This document shows positions 1 to 6,618 of a stretch of 64,000 bases of DNA, one piece after another. How positions within the stretch are numbered: the first letter of the stretch is position 1; each line of letters begins with the position of its first letter. Source of the DNA: Rufibacter glacialis (GTDB taxonomy: Bacteria > Bacteroidota > Bacteroidia > Cytophagales > Hymenobacteraceae). The stretch is taken from the NCBI RefSeq assembly GCF_008271745.1, contig NZ_VKKZ01000020.1:744001-808000 (forward strand), in the 5' to 3' direction. A model generated the notes under the pieces. The model ran no database searches, had not been told where the DNA came from, and saw only the letters and a program-made list of their open reading frames with translations. A program made the position numbers and the translations under genes.

Positions 1-81
1 CAAGGCCTTCTTGTTTTCAGGGGAAATGACAGACCCATTAAATTCTTTGAACAATATTTGAACAGTAGTAGATTTCCCCAA
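1..81 (-). CDS. Possible partial ORF at the left edge with a P-loop-like GKSTT motif
   Basis: On the minus strand a frame runs open off the left edge. Reading from a TTG at 81 it gives MGKSTTVQILFKEF, followed by NGSVISPENKKAL; an in-frame stop lies just upstream at 93-91. Only 27 codons are visible, so neither family nor start can be settled. The GKST resembles a Walker A lysine/Ser pair but lacks the preceding glycine-rich loop, so it may be a chance ORF or a decayed gene. Very uncertain. Confidence 0.2.
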   Translation of the reverse strand, partial: MGKSTTVQILFKEFNGSVISPENKKAL

Positions 82-167
82 AATTAGTATTTACTAAATT
101 ATATATAGTATATTAGGTGGTCCGGTTCCGTTTATACAGCCTATGCCTGATGGATATACGGATATTT

Positions 168-221
168 GCCTCCACCCAAAGAGCTAATAACCGGAGGAGG
201 CCTTATATACAATAGTTGGGC
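168..221 (+). repeat. attC-like spacer 1 (stem plus GTTGGGC box)
   Basis: A GCCTCC/GGAGGC stem (168-173 with 196-201) is followed by GTTGGGC at 215-221, which fits the integron R' consensus GTTRRRY, and then GTAAGTAAATTT just before the ATG at 238. The left R'' partner is not clear. It is the first of four similar sequences lying 12-28 nt upstream of genes in the first 5 kb. Assignment as a recombination site is inference. Confidence 0.35.
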
Positions 222-237
222 GTAAGTAAATTTATAA

Positions 238-768
238 ATGAGAAAACAGGAAATCATCGAAAGTACTGGAGCAAGGGCTTCCTTATTCTTGGGTTTGCCC
301 TTAGGAATCTCTGCGATGGTGCTTTTTGCAATGGTATCTGTTCTCATCACAGGAGAAAGCCTCTTCCTGTTTGGGTGGTTCTTTACAAATGGAATCCCTA
401 CTTTAGGATTGTTGGTTGCCTTTACCTTGATTCTTTGGTTTGCAGGAAAAATGTTAGCAGGAGACATCTATGCGAACAAGGGTAGGTTCTGGTCAATCAT
501 GAAATACCCTACACTTGTCAATCTTGTAATCTGGTCAGTGTTTCTGTTGGTGTATCTAGTCGCCAATAAGGGATTAGATACTTACTTTGGACTTGAAGTC
601 CCTTTAACATTAGCTGTGATTTCTGTTCTTTTTACACCTTTTACTGTCGGGCTTTGGATTTACAATGCAGTAGACAAAAGAATAAAAATGCCTTCGCCCA
701 ACAAAGTGCATAGTTTAGGTTCAGCTATGCCTCCCCGCATTCTGCACGAACAGTTAGCCTTATCTTGA
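238..768 (+). CDS. Hypothetical four-TM membrane protein
   Basis: 176-residue protein without a recognised family. About four hydrophobic segments are visible (roughly residues 15-40, 43-68, 85-108 and 117-142), so it should sit in the inner membrane. There is no signal peptide, catalytic motif or known domain. The ATG at 238 lies 17 nt after an attC-like GTTGGGC box, and the stop is 3 nt before the next ATG at 772, so the two genes are probably co-transcribed and may be one gene cassette. The region is more AT-rich than the DNA after 3000. Function unknown; a role as a two-gene membrane module with the next protein is only suggested by adjacency. Confidence 0.6.
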   Translation: MRKQEIIESTGARASLFLGLPLGISAMVLFAMVSVLITGESLFLFGWFFTNGIPTLGLLVAFTLILWFAGKMLAGDIYANKGRFWSIMKYPTLVNLVIWSVFLLVYLVANKGLDTYFGLEVPLTLAVISVLFTPFTVGLWIYNAVDKRIKMPSPNKVHSLGSAMPPRILHEQLALS

Positions 769-771
769 ATA

Positions 772-1278
772 ATGAAACTCCCTATACTTGATAAAAAAAG
801 GAAGGCCTTGAATAGAGCAATAAATGTCTCTGTTTTTAGCTTAACGTTTCTATGGCTTATCATCTTCATCTTGGCCTTATTTACTAATGAATTTACGACC
901 AAAGCAATAGCATACCTTATGATTATCAGCGGATTACCTCTACTTACAGGATTGTTAAGCTTAGCAGGGTTAGCGATATATAGGAAGAAGCTTATCGAGT
1001 TTAACAGAAATGGCGAAATTTGCCTTACGCTTAATATAAGTGAGGAGGACTATAAGCTCAATAAGTTGCTAAATATGGAATATTCGGAAAACTTCATAAC
1101 TGTACCTGAGCTTGGTGCAGAGTATGAAATCTCATCAGGAGAAGCTAAAATGCTTTTATCGCAAATGGAGAGAGAGAAATGGCAGATAAGGTTCCAAAAA
1201 AGAAAAACAAGAGCACTCACACAATCTCCCAAAGAAGTATTGGACTCAGCAATGGGAATGCTTTGGGCGGCTTCTTAG
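772..1278 (+). CDS. Hypothetical two-TM protein with cytoplasmic C-terminus
   Basis: 168 residues. Two hydrophobic helices (about residues 20-45 and 50-72) are followed by a soluble charged domain of about 95 residues. Part of that domain, around residues 105-140 (TVPELGAEYEISSGEAKMLL then SQMEREKW), looks like a small winged-helix/HTH-type unit, which would suit a membrane-anchored sensor; this is tentative. It starts 3 nt after the preceding stop, indicating translational linkage. The following gene is separated by an attC-like inverted repeat, so this pair looks like one cassette. No family recognised. Confidence 0.55.
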   Translation: MKLPILDKKRKALNRAINVSVFSLTFLWLIIFILALFTNEFTTKAIAYLMIISGLPLLTGLLSLAGLAIYRKKLIEFNRNGEICLTLNISEEDYKLNKLLNMEYSENFITVPELGAEYEISSGEAKMLLSQMEREKWQIRFQKRKTRALTQSPKEVLDSAMGMLWAAS

Positions 1279-1292
1279 ACAAAAAAGCAATG

Positions 1293-1357
1293 GCTAACCC
1301 AGCACAAAAGTTAAGCTTCAGCTGCGCCTCTCTCACCTTTTGTACAAGCCGTTAGCG
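1293..1357 (+). repeat. attC-like inverted repeat 2
   Basis: GCTAAC (1293-1298) pairs with GTTAGC (1351-1356). Just inside, ACAAAAG (1304-1310) pairs with CTTTTGT (1337-1343), leaving a 26-nt central region with AGCTTCAGCTGCGCC. Outer box, short spacer, inner box and variable centre is the architecture of an integron attC site (R''-L''-centre-L'-R'). It lies between two same-strand orphan genes, ending 12 nt before the ATG at 1370. No integrase gene is in the window. Confidence 0.5.
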
Positions 1358-1369
1358 CAAATAACAACA

Positions 1370-1978
1370 ATGAAAAGTTTAATATTGGCATTCCTCATTT
1401 GCTTGCCTTTTTACAGTTTATTTGCTCAGAAGACTGAAAAGGTTTTTTACAATTCTAGCTTAGATGCCTGGGGATTATTGGGAAGCACTGAAACGCTATT
1501 GATACCAGATGATTCTGTTTACCTTCTCTACCGAATTAGTTATGGAAAGTTATCAGGGGGAAGTATTGACACTCTTTGTTTTAAGGATGGAGTGTATGAA
1601 GGTGAAAAATGGAGGATAACCTTTAATAAAAAGAGGATGGTGTTGAACCACCTTGGTGAATTTAGCTGGAGCAAGAAACTGAGATTTAAGGAATTTGAAA
1701 GATGCGATTCCTTCATCAATAGGAGACAGAATTATTTCTATGCCAGATTGCTATATTATGAATTGAAGGAGACTACTCAAAAATTACTGAAAGAGCCCAA
1801 CGAACAGTGGTCAAACAGACCAAGGCACAATTCAGAGATTGTCCCCCAAAAGGACTCTGAAACTCATTTGAGAATCTATGGGGAGCAATGCCACAAGGAA
1901 TTCAAGCTTGTAGCCGATTCCATCCATAAAGAAAACATAGCCCTTCTAATGAAATTAGCCAAGAAGGAAAGGGAATGA
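1370..1978 (+). CDS. Hypothetical secreted protein
   Basis: 202 residues from the ATG at 1370; this start gives a standard Sec signal peptide (MKSLILAFLICLPFYSLFAQ), whereas an upstream TTG at 1340 would begin inside the attC-like repeat. The mature part is soluble, rich in Lys/Arg/Glu and has no family I recognise. It probably ends up in the periplasm. It forms a single-gene unit between two attC-like spacers, consistent with a cassette. No catalytic motif seen. Confidence 0.55.
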   Translation: MKSLILAFLICLPFYSLFAQKTEKVFYNSSLDAWGLLGSTETLLIPDDSVYLLYRISYGKLSGGSIDTLCFKDGVYEGEKWRITFNKKRMVLNHLGEFSWSKKLRFKEFERCDSFINRRQNYFYARLLYYELKETTQKLLKEPNEQWSNRPRHNSEIVPQKDSETHLRIYGEQCHKEFKLVADSIHKENIALLMKLAKKERE

Positions 1979-2049
1979 GTAATTTAAGTTAACCCTATAG
2001 ATTCCATGGGCTGACAGTTTGTAACCATCATACTTCGGCCAAAATCTTT

Positions 2050-2083
2050 GCCCGTTGTTTACTTGAGGCCGTTGGAGTTATTT
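2050..2083 (+). repeat. attC-like spacer 3 (R'-side only)
   Basis: GTTTACTTGAGGCC followed by GTTGGAGTTATTT (2057-2083) ends 22 nt before the ATG at 2105. It closely resembles 4839-4866 (GTTTACCTGAAGCC then CTTGGTGGTAATTT) and shares the GCC-GTTRG core of the 1293-1357 site. A convincing left half was not found upstream, so the inverted repeat is degenerate. Confidence 0.35.
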
Positions 2084-2104
2084 CCAAAAAATAGAGATTT
2101 TAAG

Positions 2105-2533
2105 ATGGAGATTTTAACCACCATCGTTTCATTTATTTTACTCTCCGGATTACTTGGGTCTCCATTCTTAATTCTATTCACACTAAATAAAAGAAACATA
2201 CGGTTTAAATTATTAGCCTACCTCACCTATGGAATAATGGTGACTATATTCATCACTTTTACCTTCGCTTGGTGGGTAGACGCCTCTAATCAAATTCTAT
2301 TATCGCATTACGGATATAACTTTGATGGCTGGAACGAGACAGAAAGACTTGCAAAGGTGGGTGAGGAAAACTTGACCAGGGTTGAAAGAATTAAAATTAG
2401 TATGTTGGGAATCGGGTGGCCACTTAAAGCCATAATGGGTTATATTTTCTATTCCCCATATCTATTATTGGTTTATCTAATAGATTACACCCTTAAGAAA
2501 AATAAAAAAGAACGTATACCTAACATTGTATAA
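2105..2533 (+). CDS. Hypothetical three-TM membrane protein
   Basis: 142 residues from ATG 2105 (an upstream TTG at 2048 would read through the spacer repeat and is less likely). Hydrophobic segments at about residues 4-26, 36-58 and 108-132 predict three membrane helices. No known domain or conserved catalytic residue. The stop codon lies inside the left arm of the next attC-like inverted repeat (2519-2582), a typical arrangement for gene cassettes. Function unknown. Confidence 0.55.
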   Translation: MEILTTIVSFILLSGLLGSPFLILFTLNKRNIRFKLLAYLTYGIMVTIFITFTFAWWVDASNQILLSHYGYNFDGWNETERLAKVGEENLTRVERIKISMLGIGWPLKAIMGYIFYSPYLLLVYLIDYTLKKNKKERIPNIV

Positions 2534-2582
2534 AATTCAGCTTCGGCCGACGGCCTCACCATCCTTTATACTAGCAAGCTAG
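2519..2582 (+). repeat. attC-like inverted repeat 4
   Basis: GTATAAA (2528-2534) pairs with TTTATAC (2565-2571). The outer left box is CCTAAC (2519-2524) and the right side has AAGCTAG (2577-2583), a decayed match to AAGCC-GTTAG. The centre AGCTTCGGCCGACGGCCTC resembles the centre of the 1293-1357 site. It overlaps the stop of the upstream gene and marks the end of the cassette-like stretch. Confidence 0.4.
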
Positions 2583-2659
2583 CCAGAATAAATAAAAAAG
2601 CCCATTCAACCAGATTAGTATGGACAAGTGCCTTGGTTTTGTATCTGTAGGTATTTTTC

Positions 2660-3027
2660 ATGCAGGGTGCCAAAAACCACCCGATGGATGGGGAGCTTCA
2701 GGCTCGCCTGGACACACCCCAAAACTATACCACCAGTGGCATGATGGACTGCCTTGCAAGAGCGACCGAAGAATGGGAAAGCGAGCTGAACCAGCACTAC
2801 AAAGCATTCCTGGCCCTGCTAGCACCCCAGCAGAAAGGAAGACTGAAGGCAGTACAAAGAAAGTAGATAGAATAATCGCGAAAAGGAAATTAAGCTTCTT
2901 CACACCACTCTACAGCACCTTAAGAGGCACCGTGTGGGTTATAGTTGCCGCCCAGACTAATCAGGAACAAATCAGAAAGCGGGCGCTGGAACTCGGGAGC
3001 TACATAGCCAATCTGACCATAGAGTAG
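2660..3027 (+). pseudogene. Decayed LprI-like (DUF1311) gene
   Basis: The first frame (2660-2866) reads a lysozyme-inhibitor LprI/DUF1311-like segment: TTSGMMDCLARATEEWESEL, then NQHYKAFLALLAPQQKGRLK and AVQRK. It stops at a TAG where the family normally has Trp, with another in-frame TAA two codons later. A third frame continues with EKEIKLLHTTLQHLK (about 2880-2924), and the family's C-terminal helix (GTVWVIVAAQTNQEQIRKRA then LELGSYIANL) is in yet another frame ending at 3027. At least two nonsense changes and two frameshifts are needed to restore one protein. No intact signal peptide remains. Likely a dead gene; family assignment is by pattern recognition. Confidence 0.6.
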
Positions 3028-3031
3028 CTAA

Positions 3032-3084
3032 CTCCCCTCCTCCTTCCCTCCTCTGTCCAGGAGAAGCGTAGGAGGAGGGGAAGT
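3032..3084. terminator. Hairpin between converging genes
   Basis: CCCCTCCTCC (3034-3043) is perfectly complementary to GGAGGAGGGG (3071-3080), with a partly paired loop. It lies between the plus-strand pseudogene and the 3' end of the minus-strand OmpA gene. There is no long T tract, so a role as terminator is a guess from position. Confidence 0.35.
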
Positions 3085-3128
3085 TCAAAGGAACGGTAAA
3101 TTGTCACTGCTCCAGTGGCAGGGGAAGG

Positions 3129-3737
3129 TTAAGAGATAACAATCTCTACCCGGCGGTTCTGCTGGCGGCCCTCGGGGCTGTCTGATCCGTCTGCTTTGGT
3201 GTTGGGCGCGATGGGTTTGGTTTCACCCAGCCCTTCTACCTTGAACTTTTGGGTAGAACTTACGCCGTGGCGCTGCAACCAATCAGCAATGGCTTGGGCC
3301 CGGCGCTCCGACAATGCCCGGTTATAGGCGGCATCACCTTTGGCATCTGAGTGTCCCACAATGGTTACCTTGCTTTTGGCATACTCCTGCACCACCCTGG
3401 CCAGTTTCTCCAGATCCGCCTGCGCATCGGGTTGAATTTCAGCTTTGTCGAAATCAAACAGCACATCGGTGTTAAACTGAATCATCAACCCCAGGTCCGT
3501 CATCTGTGCACCCAGGTCACTGGCCTCTGCCGAGAGCTCACTTACCTCGCCGGTAAGTTTCTGGCCTTGGTCCGCAGGCTGTTCTACGGAAGCAGGACCG
3601 TTTTCCGGGGCGGTGGGAAGCCTTTGGGCCGGGGGAGAGGAAAGAGCCGCTTGCTCCTGGGTTTTAGTGTTCTCTGAGCAGCTGGCCAACAGAAAACACG
3701 CGGCCCCTGCGGCCATTGCTAAAAACCGCCGTTTCAT
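3129..3737 (-). CDS. OmpA-family lipoprotein
   Basis: 202 residues. A lipoprotein signal (MKRRFLAMAAGAACFLLASC, lipobox LASC, Cys20) is followed by a low-complexity Pro/Glu linker to about residue 60 and a C-terminal OmpA-like domain (about 85-202). The domain has the expected features: VLFDFDKAEIQ, VTIVGHSDAKGD, NRALSERRAQAIADWL and GRQQNRRVEIVI. Such domains bind peptidoglycan non-covalently and tether the outer membrane to the wall. The ATG overlaps the stop of the upstream lipoprotein gene by 4 nt (ATGA), so both are translated from one message. Common Pal/OmpA-like family; exact role unknown. Confidence 0.88.
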   Translation of the reverse strand: MKRRFLAMAAGAACFLLASCSENTKTQEQAALSSPPAQRLPTAPENGPASVEQPADQGQKLTGEVSELSAEASDLGAQMTDLGLMIQFNTDVLFDFDKAEIQPDAQADLEKLARVVQEYAKSKVTIVGHSDAKGDAAYNRALSERRAQAIADWLQRHGVSSTQKFKVEGLGETKPIAPNTKADGSDSPEGRQQNRRVEIVIS

Positions 3738-4309
3738 CTTTGAACTGTTATGCCGTCAAAAGATCCTACCTCCGGAATAGAAACAGAAACAGTCTGGGAA
3801 GTAGCCGGCGGGGCCGGGAATTTAAAACTGGCCACACCGGGCTCGTCGGCTTTTACTTTCACCCGTGACCTTTTGCCGCTGGTTTCTATAGGGTTGGCCA
3901 TGTACCTGCCGGCCTGGTCTCTGAGCAGGTTATACTTGCGCGAGGTAGCATCATCAATGTAGGTGATATTGTCTAAAGCGGGATAGGTAAACTTAGTGCC
4001 GCTGGCGGAAGCAGGCAAGGAGTATTGCACTTCTATGGTCAGAATGTCGCCTACCACGCGCGCTTTGGTTAAGGCTACCTGCATGCCTTTGGGGCCCTGC
4101 TGAGTGTCTAATGCCGGCGTAGCAGAGGCTGGTTCAGGCTGCTGGGCAGAGGCCTGGGTGCGTTCCACGCCTACCTCGGAGGCAGGGGGTGCGGTTTCTG
4201 AGGGGGCAGAAGTGGTTTGAACTGCAGTGGTTTCGGTCGTTTTTTCCTGGCTACAGGCCGCCATGCCTACACCCAGGGCACATGCGATCATAAGAGGCAA
4301 CTTTTTCAT
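3734..4309 (-). CDS. Hypothetical lipoprotein, first gene of the OmpA operon
   Basis: 191 residues with a lipoprotein signal (lipobox MAAC, Cys19), an Ala/Thr/Pro/Gln-rich linker to about residue 75, and a compact beta-rich C-terminal domain (about 78-191). That domain (VALTKARVVGDILTIEVQYS, then YPALDNITYIDDATSRKYN, and FKFPAPP) resembles telokin-like/DUF4352-type immunoglobulin domains; this is a weak resemblance. Translational coupling to the OmpA lipoprotein gene through a 4-nt overlap suggests the two act together at the envelope. Substrate or partner unknown. Confidence 0.7.
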   Translation of the reverse strand: MKKLPLMIACALGVGMAACSQEKTTETTAVQTTSAPSETAPPASEVGVERTQASAQQPEPASATPALDTQQGPKGMQVALTKARVVGDILTIEVQYSLPASASGTKFTYPALDNITYIDDATSRKYNLLRDQAGRYMANPIETSGKRSRVKVKADEPGVASFKFPAPPATSQTVSVSIPEVGSFDGITVQR

Positions 4310-4881
4310 AGTTCATCGGGATGTTTAACTACCCAAGTACGGGATGTTTCCACCGGGGTTTCTGACCTTCCTGTGGCCGTCTCTTCTTAGCTTCTTTCTT
4401 TCCTATCCCTGGAAATGAAAGAATAACCTACATTAAAATGACCATTAATGTGCCGGTTAGCGGCGATTGTCAGGATTCATGGCGTTTTCGGTGATGTAGC
4501 GGATATGCATTTTGTAGAAGCCTACCATCCCAGTCAGCAGCGAGAACATGACTAGGCAGTTAATGCGGTGGGGCGCAAAAAAAGCCTTGGGTATAGCCGG
4601 TGGGCAACAACAACAGGGGGAGCAACAGAAGTATTGTCTAGTATTCAGTAGCCTTACTGGCCGTGTACCTAAAATATAGGAAGCTGGTTTATCACCTAAA
4701 TTGGCCTTAAGAGGCAAAAACCCCATTGATTTCTGTCTTTGACGGAGATATATGTTTGAAGGGGTGATTCTTTTGCCTAAATAAAAACGTCCGGTAACAC
4801 GGTATTAAACTTCCACCCCGACCGGTTATCTTGTCGTCGTTTACCTGAAGCCCTTGGTGGTAATTTAAAGCACAGCACGTG
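4310..4881. other. Gene-free stretch upstream of the glycosyltransferase
   Basis: No convincing gene. A short minus-strand ORF near 4457-4726 contains a Cys-run and no family signal and was not accepted. At 4836-4866 there is a sequence (GTCGTTTACCTGAAGCCC then TTGGTGGTAATTT) closely matching the spacer before the gene at 2105, and 4812-4825 is bracketed by short CCGGT/ACCGG complementary pieces. A promoter for the gene at 4882 is expected here but no clear TAnnTTTG was seen. Confidence 0.4.
4836..4866 (+). repeat. attC-like spacer 5 (R'-side)
   Basis: GTCGTTTACCTGAAGCCC followed by TTGGTGGTAATTT aligns with 2054-2083 over its whole length with a few changes. It ends 16 nt before the ATG at 4882, the same placement as the other spacers. 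It is 2.3 kb beyond the cassette-like run, so it is either a solo site or a shared 5' leader motif. Confidence 0.35.
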
Positions 4882-6405
4882 ATGGCACGAAAAGCAACAA
4901 TCCTGACAGGCTTTATCCTCTTGAAATTCCTTTTACAGTACCTCCTGATAAGCCCAGAGTATGATTTGCAGCGTGATGAATACCTCCACCTGGACCAGGC
5001 CAACCATTTGGCGTGGGGCTATGTATCCATACCTCCCATGACTGCCTGGATCGCCTTCCTCATCAAGCTCCTGGGCGACGGCGTGTTCTGGGTTAAGTTT
5101 TTTCCTGCCCTATTTGGCGCCTTAACCATTGTGGTCGTTTGGAAAGCGATGGAAGAACTAAACGGGAACCTGGTGGCCTTGATTCTAGGGGCAACCGGCG
5201 TTCTGTTTTCCGCGCTGTTAAGGCTCAATACCCTTTTTCAACCTAACTCCTTAGACGTTCTGTGTTGGACGACGCTTTACTTCGTGGTCATAAAGTACCT
5301 GAATACGGAAAAGCCGAAGTGGCTGTATGTGGGGGCAATGGTATTTGCCATCGGCTTCCTGAACAAGTACAACATCGTCTTCCTGCTGATAGGCCTTTTC
5401 CCGGCAATCTTAATGACCAAACAACGTGAGATACTAGCTAGGAAGCACCTTTACCTGGCCCTGCTTTTAGGGCTGCTGCTCATCTTGCCTAACCTTTTAT
5501 GGCAATACCTTAACGGGTTCCCGGTTATCCATCATATGAAAGAACTGGCTGATACCCAGCTGGTCCATGTAGACACATGGGGGTTTCTGAAATCGCAGGT
5601 GCTTTTTTATATAGGCTCTTTGTTCGTGATCTTGGCAGCCCTGTACGCCTTGCTGGTTTACAAGCCCTTTTATAAATACAAAGCCTTTTTCTGGGCTATC
5701 CTATTTACGCTTGCTGTTTTTGTTTATTTCAAGGCGAAGGACTATTACGCCATTGGGCTGTACCCCATCTATATCGCTTTCGGGGCCGTTTTTTTGGCCG
5801 ACCTGCTGAGGACCGGATGGAGAAGATATTTGCAACCCGTTGCCATTGCCGTTCCGGTTTTGTTCTTCATTCCGATGTACAATTTTGCCTTTCCTAATAA
5901 AAGCCCCGAATACATCCTGCAACATCAAAAGCAGTACAAGGAGCTGGGAATGCTAAGGTGGGAAGACGGCAAAGACCATGCAATCCCCCAAGACTACGCT
6001 GACATGCTCGGGTGGAAAGCACTGGCCGCTAAAGTGGATAAGGTTTATGCGGATCTTCCTGAACCAAGCAAAACCTTGGTTCTGTGCGATAATTATGGCC
6101 AGGCCGGAGCAATCAATTATTACACCAAAAAGAAGATCAGGGCGGTTACGTTCAACGCCGACTATATCAACTGGTTTAATCTTGACCAATCCTATGAGCA
6201 TCTGATAAGGGTAAAAACCTATTCTGGCAGGGACCGTGAATTAGAGGAAACAAGTCCGTATTTTCATACTTCGCTTGTATCTGATTCCATAACCAACCCA
6301 TTTGCCAGAGAATATCGAACTACCATCTACACTTTTTTAGGGGCTAGGGTGAACATCAACAAGAGAATACAAGAAGAAATTGAGGAAACAAAAAACTACC
6401 ACTGA
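4882..6405 (+). CDS. ArnT/PMT-like family 39 glycosyltransferase
   Basis: 507 residues from ATG 4882 (a GTG one codon upstream is possible). Multi-spanning inner-membrane protein, about ten hydrophobic helices up to residue ~340, then a soluble periplasmic-type domain of about 150 residues. The first loop carries the acidic pair of GT39/PMT_2 enzymes (YDLQRDEYLHLDQANHLAWG, residues about 27-46), and LNKYN plus PNLLW motifs follow. Family members move sugars from polyprenyl-phosphate carriers onto lipid A, proteins or glycans. Single-gene unit; preceded by the attC-like motif 4836-4866. Acceptor cannot be told from sequence. Confidence 0.8.
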   Translation: MARKATILTGFILLKFLLQYLLISPEYDLQRDEYLHLDQANHLAWGYVSIPPMTAWIAFLIKLLGDGVFWVKFFPALFGALTIVVVWKAMEELNGNLVALILGATGVLFSALLRLNTLFQPNSLDVLCWTTLYFVVIKYLNTEKPKWLYVGAMVFAIGFLNKYNIVFLLIGLFPAILMTKQREILARKHLYLALLLGLLLILPNLLWQYLNGFPVIHHMKELADTQLVHVDTWGFLKSQVLFYIGSLFVILAALYALLVYKPFYKYKAFFWAILFTLAVFVYFKAKDYYAIGLYPIYIAFGAVFLADLLRTGWRRYLQPVAIAVPVLFFIPMYNFAFPNKSPEYILQHQKQYKELGMLRWEDGKDHAIPQDYADMLGWKALAAKVDKVYADLPEPSKTLVLCDNYGQAGAINYYTKKKIRAVTFNADYINWFNLDQSYEHLIRVKTYSGRDRELEETSPYFHTSLVSDSITNPFAREYRTTIYTFLGARVNINKRIQEEIEETKNYH

Positions 6406-6618
6406 CCGCCTGTAGAAGAAGGAACATGAAAGGCCATCGCCTTCAAGGCATCCAGGTATACCCGGGAATTAAGGGCTATTGATTAGAACAAACCCGTAGG
6501 GTTCATCTCCTATTTAAGGCCTCTTTTAGACAAATTAACGTTTTTTTGACGTCGCCTTAGGTAATAAGCATGTGGAGTAGCGCGAAGGAGGCGCACCTAT
6601 TAAATGCGTCTTCCCTCC

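Noticed and set aside
4457-4726. Minus-strand ORF with a run of Cys and Pro
   Set aside because: Low-complexity Cys run, no start context and no family; more likely non-coding.
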